DNA from: an uncultured archaeon
GTDB lineage: Archaea; Thermoproteota; Nitrososphaeria; Nitrososphaerales; CALBXV01
DNA: 6,326 bases
Direction of reading: 5' to 3'
NCBI GenBank assembly: GCA_937890045.1
Contig: CALBXV010000148.1
Coordinates: forward strand, 1 to 6,326
Part shown: piece after piece, positions 1 to 5,313 of the stretch
How the letters are laid out: every line of letters starts with the position of its first letter
Position numbering within the stretch: position 1 is the stretch's first letter
Position numbers and translations under genes: made by a program
The notes under the pieces: model-generated
Database searches by the model: none
Told to the model about the DNA's origin: nothing
What the model saw: the letters and a program-made list of their open reading frames with translations, nothing else

Positions 1-627
1 TGCATAAAAATCAATTTTGTACGAACCATCATTATTTGAGAATATTCGATACTTAGTTGAAGAAGATGTACCAGTGAAAGTGATTTCAACACTTCGTTGT
101 ATTGGTTTACCTAATTCATCATAAATTTGCCCTTCAATAGTCGTATTTGGTTTATAGTAATCATCAGGTCTTACTTTTAACAAATGTTCAATAGAAACTT
201 CTTTTTTATCTGTAGTATAATCAGCATCCCATATTTCAAGTGTAATTGTAACTTGCTGATCTTTTTCCGTACGAGTTAAATCTCCTGTTAATCCACTTCT
301 ATAAGAATTATCTAAGAAATACCATATTGTCTGATTTTCACCTGATGATAGATATAATGAATTTGGTTGAGGAAATGGACTTATTCCTGGTATTGTTGTG
401 TCATCATAAGAAGACGATATTTTGAATCCTAAAGTAACTGAAGTAGATCTATTATTTGTAACAGTAATTCCTTTTTTAACCCATCTGTCTACATTAAATT
501 CCGATGTTAATATTTCTGTATCATAAACAAGTTCAATGTTTGCTAAGGCAGTACTTTGAGCAGAAGATAATGGTGCGTTTAATGATATAAGAAGTAATCC
601 AATTAACAAAGTAATATAAATTTTCAT
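1..627 (-). CDS. Secreted beta-domain protein with carboxypeptidase-regulatory-like domain (partial, C-terminus outside window)
   Basis: The frame is open from ATG at 627 to the window edge (209 codons, no stop), so the C-terminus is missing. Residues 1-23 form a clear Sec signal peptide: MK, a hydrophobic core, then SSA before QS. Residues about 30-155 are rich in alternating polar and hydrophobic strands and resemble an Ig-like or CARDB-like beta-sandwich (for example VKKGITVTNN and VTITLEIWD). From about residue 162 the pattern TIEGQIYDELGKPIQ ... SNNDGSYKIDF matches the carboxypeptidase regulatory-like (transthyretin-fold) domain, with the usual G-x-V/I-x-D-x-x-G-x-P start and a G-x-Y end. 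Such domains are common in archaeal and bacterial surface proteins as structural or adhesive modules. No enzymatic motif is visible. A TATA-like element 25-33 nt upstream suggests its own near-leaderless promoter, although it lies in the same direction as the two surface genes upstream. The specific function is unknown. Confidence 0.85.
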   Translation of the reverse strand, partial: MKIYITLLIGLLLISLNAPLSSAQSTALANIELVYDTEILTSEFNVDRWVKKGITVTNNRSTSVTLGFKISSSYDDTTIPGISPFPQPNSLYLSSGENQTIWYFLDNSYRSGLTGDLTRTEKDQQVTITLEIWDADYTTDKKEVSIEHLLKVRPDDYYKPNTTIEGQIYDELGKPIQRSVEITFTGTSSSTKYRIFSNNDGSYKIDFYA

Positions 628-698
628 TATCAATATGGTTAATACACAAGAATTATTTAATCATTAATATTAATTATTTTCCATTATTACAAAGAAAG
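628..698. other. Intergenic gap between the two leftmost minus-strand genes
   Basis: This short AT-rich gap follows the TAA (699-701) that ends the extended frame of the coiled-coil gene. It contains the TATA-like element for the next gene and no convincing hairpin or long T-tract terminator on the minus strand. If translation of the upstream gene really ends at the TAG at 783-785, the untranslated gap is 155 nt instead. Confidence 0.5.
652..660 (-). promoter_or_regulatory. Candidate TATA box for the 627 gene
   Basis: On the minus strand the sequence TTAAATAAT lies 25-33 nt before the ATG at 627. That is the normal archaeal TATA spacing for a transcript starting at or just before the start codon. 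The surroundings are very AT-rich, so chance matches are likely. Confidence 0.4.
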
Positions 699-785
699 TT
701 AATGATATAATAAAACATTAGAATTATTCTGAGGAAGTTCTGAAGTAGATTCAGGTTCTGGAGTGGACTCAGCTGGAGTAGACTA
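699..785 (-). pseudogene. In-frame continuation of the stalk tail beyond an amber codon
   Basis: Directly after the TAG (783-785) the same frame encodes 27 further residues, beginning STPAESTPEPESTSE and ending VLLYH, before TAA at 699-701. The STP and EPEST composition mirrors residues 688-700 just before the pentapeptide repeats (KKESEPESTP). This indicates the segment was coding. In the repeat units a Lys codon (AAA or AAG) occupies the TAG position, so one substitution from AAG explains the stop. It could be a recent nonsense mutation, a read-through site or a sequencing error. Confidence 0.6.
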
Positions 786-3050
786 AGTTGTAGTAGATTT
801 AGTTTTAGTGGACTTAGTTGTAATAGATTTAGTTGTAGTAGATTTAGTTGTAGTGGAATTAGTTGTAATAGATTTAGTTGTAGTAGATTTAGTTTTAGTG
901 GACTTAGTTGTAATAGATTTAGTTGTAGTAGATTTAGTTGTAGTGGAATTAGTTGGAGTAGATTCAGGTTCAGATTCTTTTTTAGGCTCAGATTCTGGTT
1001 TAGGTTTTGTCTTAGGTTCAGGTTCTGATTTAGGCTTAACTTTTACATCAATAACTCCTTTTTCAATTTTATCAATAACATCGTCAATTTTTTCTGGTAC
1101 AGATTCAGGTTTATCTTTCAATTTTTCTTTTACTGTTTTTATTGCTTTATTCTTTAATTTTTTATCAAATTCTTGATTGAATTTTTCTAGAATTTTCTTT
1201 TCTTCTTCAATAGATAACTTAGGCTTCATCTTGACTTTAACGTCATCATATACAAATTCATCAATAGTATCATCAATTTCTTCATTTAGAAATTCATCAA
1301 GTTCTAATTCAATATTATTCAGAGAATACTTATCATCACTATCAGTTTCACGTTTAATAGCTAATTTTTTAGCTTCATTTAACTTTCTTGTAACATCTTC
1401 AACATCAACCTCAGAAGATTCAGCAATTTTATTTAATCTCTTTTTAAATTTATCAAGTTTTTTATCAACTTTTCTATGAAAATCGCCGACCTCAATTATT
1501 TCATCAACATTCTTTTTAACTTTCACAAAATCAGAATTTATATCGTTTTTTAAATTATTCATAGTATTTAATTTTTCTAATAATCCCCCATCATCTTTTG
1601 AAAGTTTTTTAATAGAATTTGAAGTATCATCTAACAATTCACGAGCTTGTTGTAGTTTCTTTTTAAGTTGTGAGGAATCAATGGATTGAATATTATTTTC
1701 AAAATCTTCTTCAATCCAATCATTTTCTTCATGCCATTCTTGTTCTTCTTCAACATTATTATCTAATCTCTTTACTTTTCTCTCAAATTTTTTAACAACT
1801 TTCTCAAAGTCTGTAATTTTCTTTAGAGCTTCACTAGCATCAGAATTATCTTTTTCAATCTCTTCATAAATTTTGTTTTCAACATTCATAACATCTAATG
1901 GATCAGCAGTAACTTCTGTATTTTCAAGCTCTTCGTTATAAATTTTAAGTTTTCTTGGCTTGGTTTTTACATCTTCAGTTGATATATCAATCTCTGAATT
2001 TTTAGCGTCTTTAAGAATTTTTTCTTTTTTCTTTTCATCTAACAATTTTAATAAATACGAATCCTTTTCATCAGATAATTTATCTTTCACATTAGAAAGT
2101 CTCTCTTCTTCTTGCTGAGCTTTAATTTTAAGTTTCTTTAACTTTTCACGCATTTTATCTAGATCAGCATTTGATACATCACGAGCTTCCTTTGAAATAG
2201 GAAGATCATCAACTCTTTTAGCCATTTTATCAACATGTTCAGTAACATCTTCAACATAAATTTTAATTCTAGCAGGTTTCTCTATTATCGCTTTTACAAT
2301 CATTTCCTCTTGTACAACTGTGGATTCTGTGTCCATAATATCTACTGCATCCCAATTTGAGTTTGATGAGTTAAGAGATTCTTCTACATCTAGTTCAGCA
2401 GTAATTTCACCATCAGTTTCTTTTTCCGTTTCATCAATTGATTTAACTTTTCCTATTAACTCAGATTTAGCATCATCTACTCTCCCAGATTCAAGAAGAT
2501 CTTTAGCTCTATCTATTTTACTATCAACTACATCTAATACAATTTTCAAATTTTCGGTATTTTCACCTTTTTTATCTTTTTGATTAATAATATCTTGTAA
2601 TTTATTTTGAACTTCTTCAGTTCTAACAATTTTATCAAATAATTTTAATGCTTCTTCAGCTTCATCTAATTCTTCTTCAACTATATTTTCTTTAGCAGAT
2701 TTTTCTACATCTTCAAGTGATTCTTGAAAATTATTCATAGAATCTAAAACATTTTCATATGCATCATCTAAGTTATCATCACTATTTGATAAAGCGTTCT
2801 CAAGTTTATCTACTCCCAGAGAAAGTTTCTCAACAGCTTCATTTGAAACAGGAACATCTTTACTTTGGAGTTCAACTATTCTGTCTTCAACATAAGTACG
2901 AGACGCATTCACAATTTCTATCATAAGCTCAAATTTTTCTTCAGAAGTCAATTCTTCTTCCCCAGAAACAAATGAGGCATAAGAAATAGGACTGAACAAG
3001 ATGCCAGATATTAGAATTAAAACTATAGTAAAAACACGTAATTTAACCAT
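783..3050 (-). CDS. Secreted, highly charged coiled-coil surface protein with Ser/Thr repeat stalk (755 aa)
   Basis: ATG at 3050 encodes a signal peptide (VKLRVF, hydrophobic core, cleavage probably after SYA near residue 25). The mature protein is almost entirely Glu/Asp/Lys-rich amphipathic helix (about residues 30-665), has no cysteine, and looks like long coiled coils or helical bundles. A short motif recurs: KPARIKIY (258-265), KPRKLKIY (364-371), DVKVKMKPK (602-610) and DVKVKPK (668-674), so the helical blocks may be degenerate repeats. Residues 663-700 are a Lys/Pro/Glu/Ser tail. Residues 701-755 are eleven pentapeptides of the form (K/N)S(T/I)(T/K)T, a likely extended and possibly O-glycosylated stalk. 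No transmembrane anchor or enzymatic motif is seen. The start overlaps the stop of the upstream anchored protein (TAATG), so the two are probably translationally coupled partners. The TAG at 783-785 falls inside the low-complexity tail, and the frame continues to TAA at 699-701. I do not recognise a named family; a structural role at the cell surface is inferred. Confidence 0.87.
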   Translation of the reverse strand: MVKLRVFTIVLILISGILFSPISYASFVSGEEELTSEEKFELMIEIVNASRTYVEDRIVELQSKDVPVSNEAVEKLSLGVDKLENALSNSDDNLDDAYENVLDSMNNFQESLEDVEKSAKENIVEEELDEAEEALKLFDKIVRTEEVQNKLQDIINQKDKKGENTENLKIVLDVVDSKIDRAKDLLESGRVDDAKSELIGKVKSIDETEKETDGEITAELDVEESLNSSNSNWDAVDIMDTESTVVQEEMIVKAIIEKPARIKIYVEDVTEHVDKMAKRVDDLPISKEARDVSNADLDKMREKLKKLKIKAQQEEERLSNVKDKLSDEKDSYLLKLLDEKKKEKILKDAKNSEIDISTEDVKTKPRKLKIYNEELENTEVTADPLDVMNVENKIYEEIEKDNSDASEALKKITDFEKVVKKFERKVKRLDNNVEEEQEWHEENDWIEEDFENNIQSIDSSQLKKKLQQARELLDDTSNSIKKLSKDDGGLLEKLNTMNNLKNDINSDFVKVKKNVDEIIEVGDFHRKVDKKLDKFKKRLNKIAESSEVDVEDVTRKLNEAKKLAIKRETDSDDKYSLNNIELELDEFLNEEIDDTIDEFVYDDVKVKMKPKLSIEEEKKILEKFNQEFDKKLKNKAIKTVKEKLKDKPESVPEKIDDVIDKIEKGVIDVKVKPKSEPEPKTKPKPESEPKKESEPESTPTNSTTTKSTTTKSITTKSTKTKSTTTKSITTNSTTTKSTTTKSITTKSTKTKSTTT
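786..950 (-). repeat. 15-bp coding minisatellite in a 90-bp higher-order arrangement
   Basis: Eleven 15-bp units encode pentapeptides NSTTT, KSTTT, KSITT, KSTKT, KSTTT and KSITT, then the first five again. At DNA level bases 786-860 and 876-950 are identical over all 75 bp, separated by one 15-bp unit (861-875). The coding strand has only two G residues in the whole block. Perfect identity, including synonymous positions, points to very recent duplication, and repeat number is likely to vary between strains. Confidence 0.93.
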
Positions 3051-3991
3051 TATTTATTCACCTTTTTCTTAGATTTTAATAGAAATATTACTCCAATAAC
3101 AACACATACGCCCACAACACCTATTATAATAATTAAAGATAAACTACTTTCTCCAATATTATCTAACACAGTTGATACAGCACTTGTATCGTCAGATTGA
3201 ATAGATACAGTTTCAGTTTGTGTAATTTCACTAGATTCAACAGCAGCTTCAATAACATCTTCAATTTGTTGAACTGCAAGACTATCATAGAGTATAATTT
3301 TAGCATTTTCAGTTAATTCTTTAACACGCTCAAATTCATTGTTATCCAACGCTACACGAGCTTCTTCAAGAAGTTGTTCAACTTGAGAAGGTATATCATC
3401 TTGATTTTTAAATACAAGTATATTTTTCTCCAAATTTCTAATCAAGCTTACAGCATATTCTCTAGTATTAGAAACATCTATAACATAAGATATATCAATA
3501 GTTCCAGGAGATAAAGTTAATACGGTTCTTTCACCAATTTTTCCAAGATTAGCGGGTATTTGATTTATACTAATTATAACAGCGTTTTTTGGTAGAATTA
3601 ATTTAGTTTCTATCAAAGTATTTATATTTAAACTCCATATTTTTCCATCTCTATTAGTTATATCATAAGTTTCATATGATATATTAACAAAATCAGCACC
3701 AAGAGAATCTATAACAAGTTCATTTTGTGAAAAATCGTAATCTAGAGGACTATCATCTTTATCTAATATAATTAAATTTTGATACTGATCACCAAATATA
3801 GGTACAGATAAGTTAGACGCTAGTATATCAACTTCAAGACCATAATTTACTGTAACAATTCCATCAGAATAAACAGACAATTCAAGTGAACTGGGATCAT
3901 AAGTAGAGTCTGAAAAGGCGGAAATTGGAGAAATAACAAAACAGATTAAAAAATACAATAATATTAAAACTGAGGATTTCGGTTTCAACAA
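3050..3991 (-). CDS. Signal-peptide protein with beta-rich ectodomain, helical hairpin and C-terminal membrane anchor (313 aa)
   Basis: The frame opens at a TTG at 3991, immediately after an in-frame TAA, and contains no ATG at all, so initiation must be non-AUG (TTG at 3991 or the adjacent TTG at 3988). Residues 1-25 form a signal peptide (KPK, long hydrophobic core, ISA). Residues about 35-175 are beta-rich, with segments such as LELSVYSDGIVTVNYGLEVD and TVLTLSPGTIDISYVIDV. Residues about 177-250 form amphipathic helices with a hairpin around LLEEARVALDNNEFERVKEL. A Ser/Thr-rich linker (252-283) leads to one transmembrane helix (about 284-305), then KSKKK, giving an outside ectodomain and a cytoplasmic basic stop-transfer. 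Its TAA overlaps the ATG of the coiled-coil gene by one base. From memory, beta-ectodomain plus helical-linker proteins of this layout occur in Nitrososphaerota as hypothetical proteins. I infer a membrane-anchored surface partner of the downstream protein; the molecular function is unknown. Confidence 0.85.
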   Translation of the reverse strand: MLKPKSSVLILLYFLICFVISPISAFSDSTYDPSSLELSVYSDGIVTVNYGLEVDILASNLSVPIFGDQYQNLIILDKDDSPLDYDFSQNELVIDSLGADFVNISYETYDITNRDGKIWSLNINTLIETKLILPKNAVIISINQIPANLGKIGERTVLTLSPGTIDISYVIDVSNTREYAVSLIRNLEKNILVFKNQDDIPSQVEQLLEEARVALDNNEFERVKELTENAKIILYDSLAVQQIEDVIEAAVESSEITQTETVSIQSDDTSAVSTVLDNIGESSLSLIIIIGVVGVCVVIGVIFLLKSKKKVNK

Positions 3992-4021
3992 TTATACAAC
4001 AAATATTAATATGTAAAAAAT

Positions 4022-4031
4022 TTTATATAAA
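4022..4031 (-). promoter_or_regulatory. Strong TATA box for the surface-protein operon
   Basis: The minus strand reads CTTTATATAAAA here, with its centre about 36 nt before the TTG at 3991. That predicts a transcript start about 26 nt downstream of the box centre, near 4001, and a leader of roughly 10 nt. It lies in the gap after the small gene's stop (4053), so the two surface genes need not depend on the small gene's promoter. Confidence 0.6.
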
Positions 4032-4052
4032 GATTAAATTAATATATCAGAT

Positions 4053-4206
4053 TCATTCACTATTTTCACTTTCTGAATTGGGTTGTTTAGCGAAAAATTT
4101 ATCATCTAGTATTTGACCGTCAAAGTTGAGATGTCTTATTCGAATTAATCCGTTAGGATAATCGAAATCATCGGATGGAAAAATCTCCACTAGATCTTTT
4201 TTTCAT
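4053..4206 (-). CDS. Small hypothetical gene with an A7 frameshift (about 45-51 aa)
   Basis: On the minus strand ATG at 4206 is followed by seven A residues. Read literally it gives only MKKRSSGDFSIR and stops. One base fewer in the run would join the ATG to an open frame that reads MKKDLVEIFPSDDFDYPN, then GLIRIRHLNFDGQILDDKFF, then AKQPNSESENSE, and ends at TGA (4053-4055). Without a shift, GTG at 4190 could start a 45-residue version. The frame has natural codon usage, compact charged and aromatic content and higher GC than its flanks, all consistent with real coding. A TATA box sits about 34 nt before the ATG, which supports ATG as the original start. There are no signal or membrane segments, so a small cytosolic protein is likely. 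I do not recognise the family. It may be a decayed gene, a slippage-dependent gene or a homopolymer sequencing error. Confidence 0.55.
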
Positions 4207-4235
4207 ATTTATCTTATAATATTCAGTTTAGTAAT

Positions 4236-4243
4236 CATATAAA
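4236..4243 (-). promoter_or_regulatory. TATA box for the small minus-strand gene
   Basis: TTTATATG on the minus strand is centred about 34 nt before the ATG at 4206. This predicts a transcript start within about 8 nt of that ATG and supports 4206 as the intended start rather than the GTG at 4190. Confidence 0.5.
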
Positions 4244-4247
4244 TAAA

Positions 4248-4258
4248 TTTAATATATA
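4248..4258 (+). promoter_or_regulatory. Candidate plus-strand TATA box
   Basis: TTTAATATATA on the plus strand predicts a transcript start near 4280, about 15 nt before the small ORF at 4295 and 70 nt before the TTG at 4350. A second TATA-like stretch, ATTATAATAT (4311-4320), is centred about 34 nt before 4350 and could serve that start more directly. Confidence 0.4.
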
Positions 4259-4294
4259 TAGTGTTAATTTTTATTTTGTTTTCTAAAAATAGTG

Positions 4295-4372
4295 ATGAAA
4301 ACAGAGGAAAATTATAATATAGGAAAATGGATTAAAAAGATATTAGCCATTGATAATTCCAAAAATAGTTAA
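4295..4372 (+). CDS. Possible 25-aa upstream ORF or displaced N-terminus
   Basis: ATG at 4295 starts a 25-codon frame (MKTEENYNIGKWIKKILAID, then NSKNS) ending in TAA at 4370-4372. It overlaps the TTG start of the next gene in another frame. It could be a leader peptide influencing the downstream TTG start. A one-base shift near 4347 would instead make it an N-terminal extension of the split-barrel protein. The short length and lack of recognised homology make it weak. Confidence 0.25.
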   Translation: MKTEENYNIGKWIKKILAIDNSKNS

Positions 4373-4748
4373 GAATGTAATTAAGAAATCTCTTTTCACT
4401 CCTATTGCCACCTATGGAAAAAATGGTGTTCATATATCATCTTGCTTCAATTGCACTATAATAGATGATGAAAGAATTGCTATACCTTATGGGGAATTAT
4501 CAACTACAAGAAAAAATATACGTGAGAATGGTGAGATCATAATAATGGTAGCGCAATTTCCACATCCATTTGAAAAATTAAGTTCCAAGGATAAAAGTAA
4601 AATATTTTATGATTTGAAAGCGTATAGAATCAAAGGGCGTGCAACTATCTTGAGTAAAGGAAAAGAATTTGATAAAGTGAAAAAAGAATGGTCATATGCT
4701 AGAAAAGCAATTATTTTAAAAGTTGAGAAAATAGAATCAATGATATAA
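4350..4748 (+). CDS. Pyridoxamine 5'-phosphate oxidase-like FMN-binding split-barrel protein (132 aa)
   Basis: The start is the TTG at 4350. An in-frame TAG lies at 4344-4346, and the next in-frame ATG (4541-4543) would remove half of the fold. The N-terminus (IIPKIVKNVIKKS) followed by FTPIATYGKNGVHISS is the usual amphipathic helix, first strand, turn and second strand of small PPOX-superfamily proteins. DDERIAIPYGELSTTRKNI (39-57) matches the strand and helix where these proteins bind the flavin phosphate. AYRIKGRATILSKGKEFDKV (91-110) is the conserved G-x-A barrel strand plus the following helix, and KAIILKVEKIESM closes the barrel. Length fits the family (about 120-150 aa). Between strands there is a longer insert, about 71-90 (PHPFEKLSSKDKSKIFYDLK), richer in Pro and Lys than usual. 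Members bind FMN, F420 or haem, so the cofactor and substrate cannot be assigned. A second split-barrel gene follows 50 nt downstream. Confidence 0.75.
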   Translation: MIIPKIVKNVIKKSLFTPIATYGKNGVHISSCFNCTIIDDERIAIPYGELSTTRKNIRENGEIIIMVAQFPHPFEKLSSKDKSKIFYDLKAYRIKGRATILSKGKEFDKVKKEWSYARKAIILKVEKIESMI

Positions 4749-4770
4749 ATTAGTTTTATTAAGTAATAGT

Positions 4771-4778
4771 TATAAAAA
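4771..4778 (+). promoter_or_regulatory. TATA box for the second split-barrel gene
   Basis: TATAAAAA is centred about 24-25 nt before the ATG at 4799, which suggests a leaderless transcript starting at or next to the start codon. The purine-rich AGGTAGGG (4780-4787) just before the start could be a weak ribosome-binding site if transcription instead runs through from the upstream gene. Confidence 0.5.
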
Positions 4779-4798
4779 TAGGTAGGGTTAATTTTAAT

Positions 4799-5191
4799 AT
4801 GTTATCTGAATCAGATGTTAAAATGATTAAAGACTCTAATATTGCATTTATATCTACTATAAATAGTGATGGTAGTTCTCAGGTTACTCCTGTATGGGTT
4901 GATATGGAAGATGATTTGATATTGTTTACTACTGAATCAAGATCAGTGAAAAATAAGAATGTGGCACGTGATAAAAGAGTTGCGGTAACACTAGTAGATA
5001 GAAACGATCCCTACAAGTGTTTAGGATTTAAAGGTACTGTAGTAGAACAAACTGCTGAAAACGCTGACAAAGTTTTAGATTCATTATCTAAGAAATATAT
5101 AAATCAGGATGTTTATCCATTTAGGAAGCCTGGCGAAACACATATTCTAATAAAAATTAGACCGGAAAAGAAATACGTTTTAGAAGAATAA
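4799..5191 (+). CDS. PPOX-class F420-dependent oxidoreductase-like protein (130 aa)
   Basis: ATG at 4799 encodes 130 residues with the hallmarks of the small F420/flavin-binding split-barrel proteins (TIGR03618/Rv1155-like group). These are the N-terminal helix MLSESDVKMIKDSN, the strand IAFISTINSDGSSQVTPVWV (15-34), the strand-turn DDLILFTTESRSVKNKNV (38-55) with the basic and serine residues expected near the cofactor phosphate, KRVAVTLVDRNDPYK (59-73), and LGFKGTVVEQ (75-84). A helix (87-101) and the closing strand HILIKIRPEKKYVLEE complete the fold. Known members reduce diverse substrates with F420H2 or act as flavin-binding proteins, so the substrate is unknown. It is clearly the canonical member of the pair, while the preceding gene is more divergent. 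A TATA box at leaderless distance suggests it can be transcribed on its own. Confidence 0.85.
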   Translation: MLSESDVKMIKDSNIAFISTINSDGSSQVTPVWVDMEDDLILFTTESRSVKNKNVARDKRVAVTLVDRNDPYKCLGFKGTVVEQTAENADKVLDSLSKKYINQDVYPFRKPGETHILIKIRPEKKYVLEE

Positions 5192-5221
5192 GTAAACATG
5201 TTAAAAGTAGCATAAATACCC

Positions 5222-5241
5222 CATGGTATAACATGGTATAA
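5222..5241. repeat. 10-bp perfect tandem repeat (CATGGTATAA x2)
   Basis: CATGGTATAA occurs twice head to tail. The period equals about one helical turn, so both copies would face the same side of the DNA, as in a binding site for a cooperative regulator. ATACC-CCAT-GGTAT (5216-5229) also forms a small inverted repeat overlapping the first copy. Function is not shown by the sequence. Confidence 0.6.
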
Positions 5242-5259
5242 ACTAGCAAGTATGTTAAC

Positions 5260-5285
5260 TGTTTTTATTTATTTTTCAAGTTTTT
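5260..5285 (+). terminator. T-rich terminator for the split-barrel gene
   Basis: A cluster of T runs (GTTTTTATTTATTTTTC, then GTTTTT) on the coding strand about 70-95 nt after the stop at 5191 matches archaeal intrinsic termination, which uses oligo-T without needing a strong hairpin. Confidence 0.5.
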
Positions 5286-5289
5286 AAAC
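5281..5289 (+). promoter_or_regulatory. Possible TATA element for the subtilase gene
   Basis: TTTTTAAAC is centred about 29 nt before the TTG at 5314, at leaderless spacing. The match to the TATA consensus is modest and overlaps the T-rich terminator. Confidence 0.3.
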
Positions 5290-5313
5290 AATAACGTTCA
5301 TAATGTTCATATA

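Larger units (their letters stand above)
4207..4294. promoter_or_regulatory. Divergent AT-rich promoter region
   Basis: This region separates the minus-strand small gene and surface cluster from the plus-strand split-barrel genes. It carries a minus-strand TATA match and a plus-strand TTTAATATATA within about 20 bp of each other. Shared control of the two directions is possible but is an inference. No clear inverted-repeat operator was seen. Confidence 0.5.
5192..5313 (+). other. Intergenic region before the subtilase gene
   Basis: This 122-bp gap holds a perfect 10-bp tandem repeat, an overlapping short inverted repeat, a T-rich run suited to archaeal termination, and a TATA-like TTTTTAAAC before the TTG start at 5314. 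No gene with support is seen in it. Confidence 0.6.

Noticed and set aside
783..785. TAG read as pyrrolysine
   Set aside because: No pyrrolysine-type enzyme context is present, and the position is a variable low-complexity residue; a nonsense change or error is simpler.
786..950. CRISPR-like array
   Set aside because: The 15-bp units are contiguous, in frame with the protein and have no unique spacers; this is a coding minisatellite.
808..1479. Two consecutive plus-strand open frames antisense to the coiled-coil gene
   Set aside because: Their Val/Asp/Leu and Ser/Phe low complexity is the mirror of the repeat and Lys/Glu-rich codons on the minus strand. No start signals or domains are seen.
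2320..2583. 87-codon plus-strand open frame
   Set aside because: It lies wholly within the coiled-coil gene and has Ser-rich shadow composition with no independent support.
4541..4748. Internal ATG as start of the first split-barrel protein
   Set aside because: It would remove the first half of the barrel, and the TTG at 4350 gives a complete family-like N-terminus.
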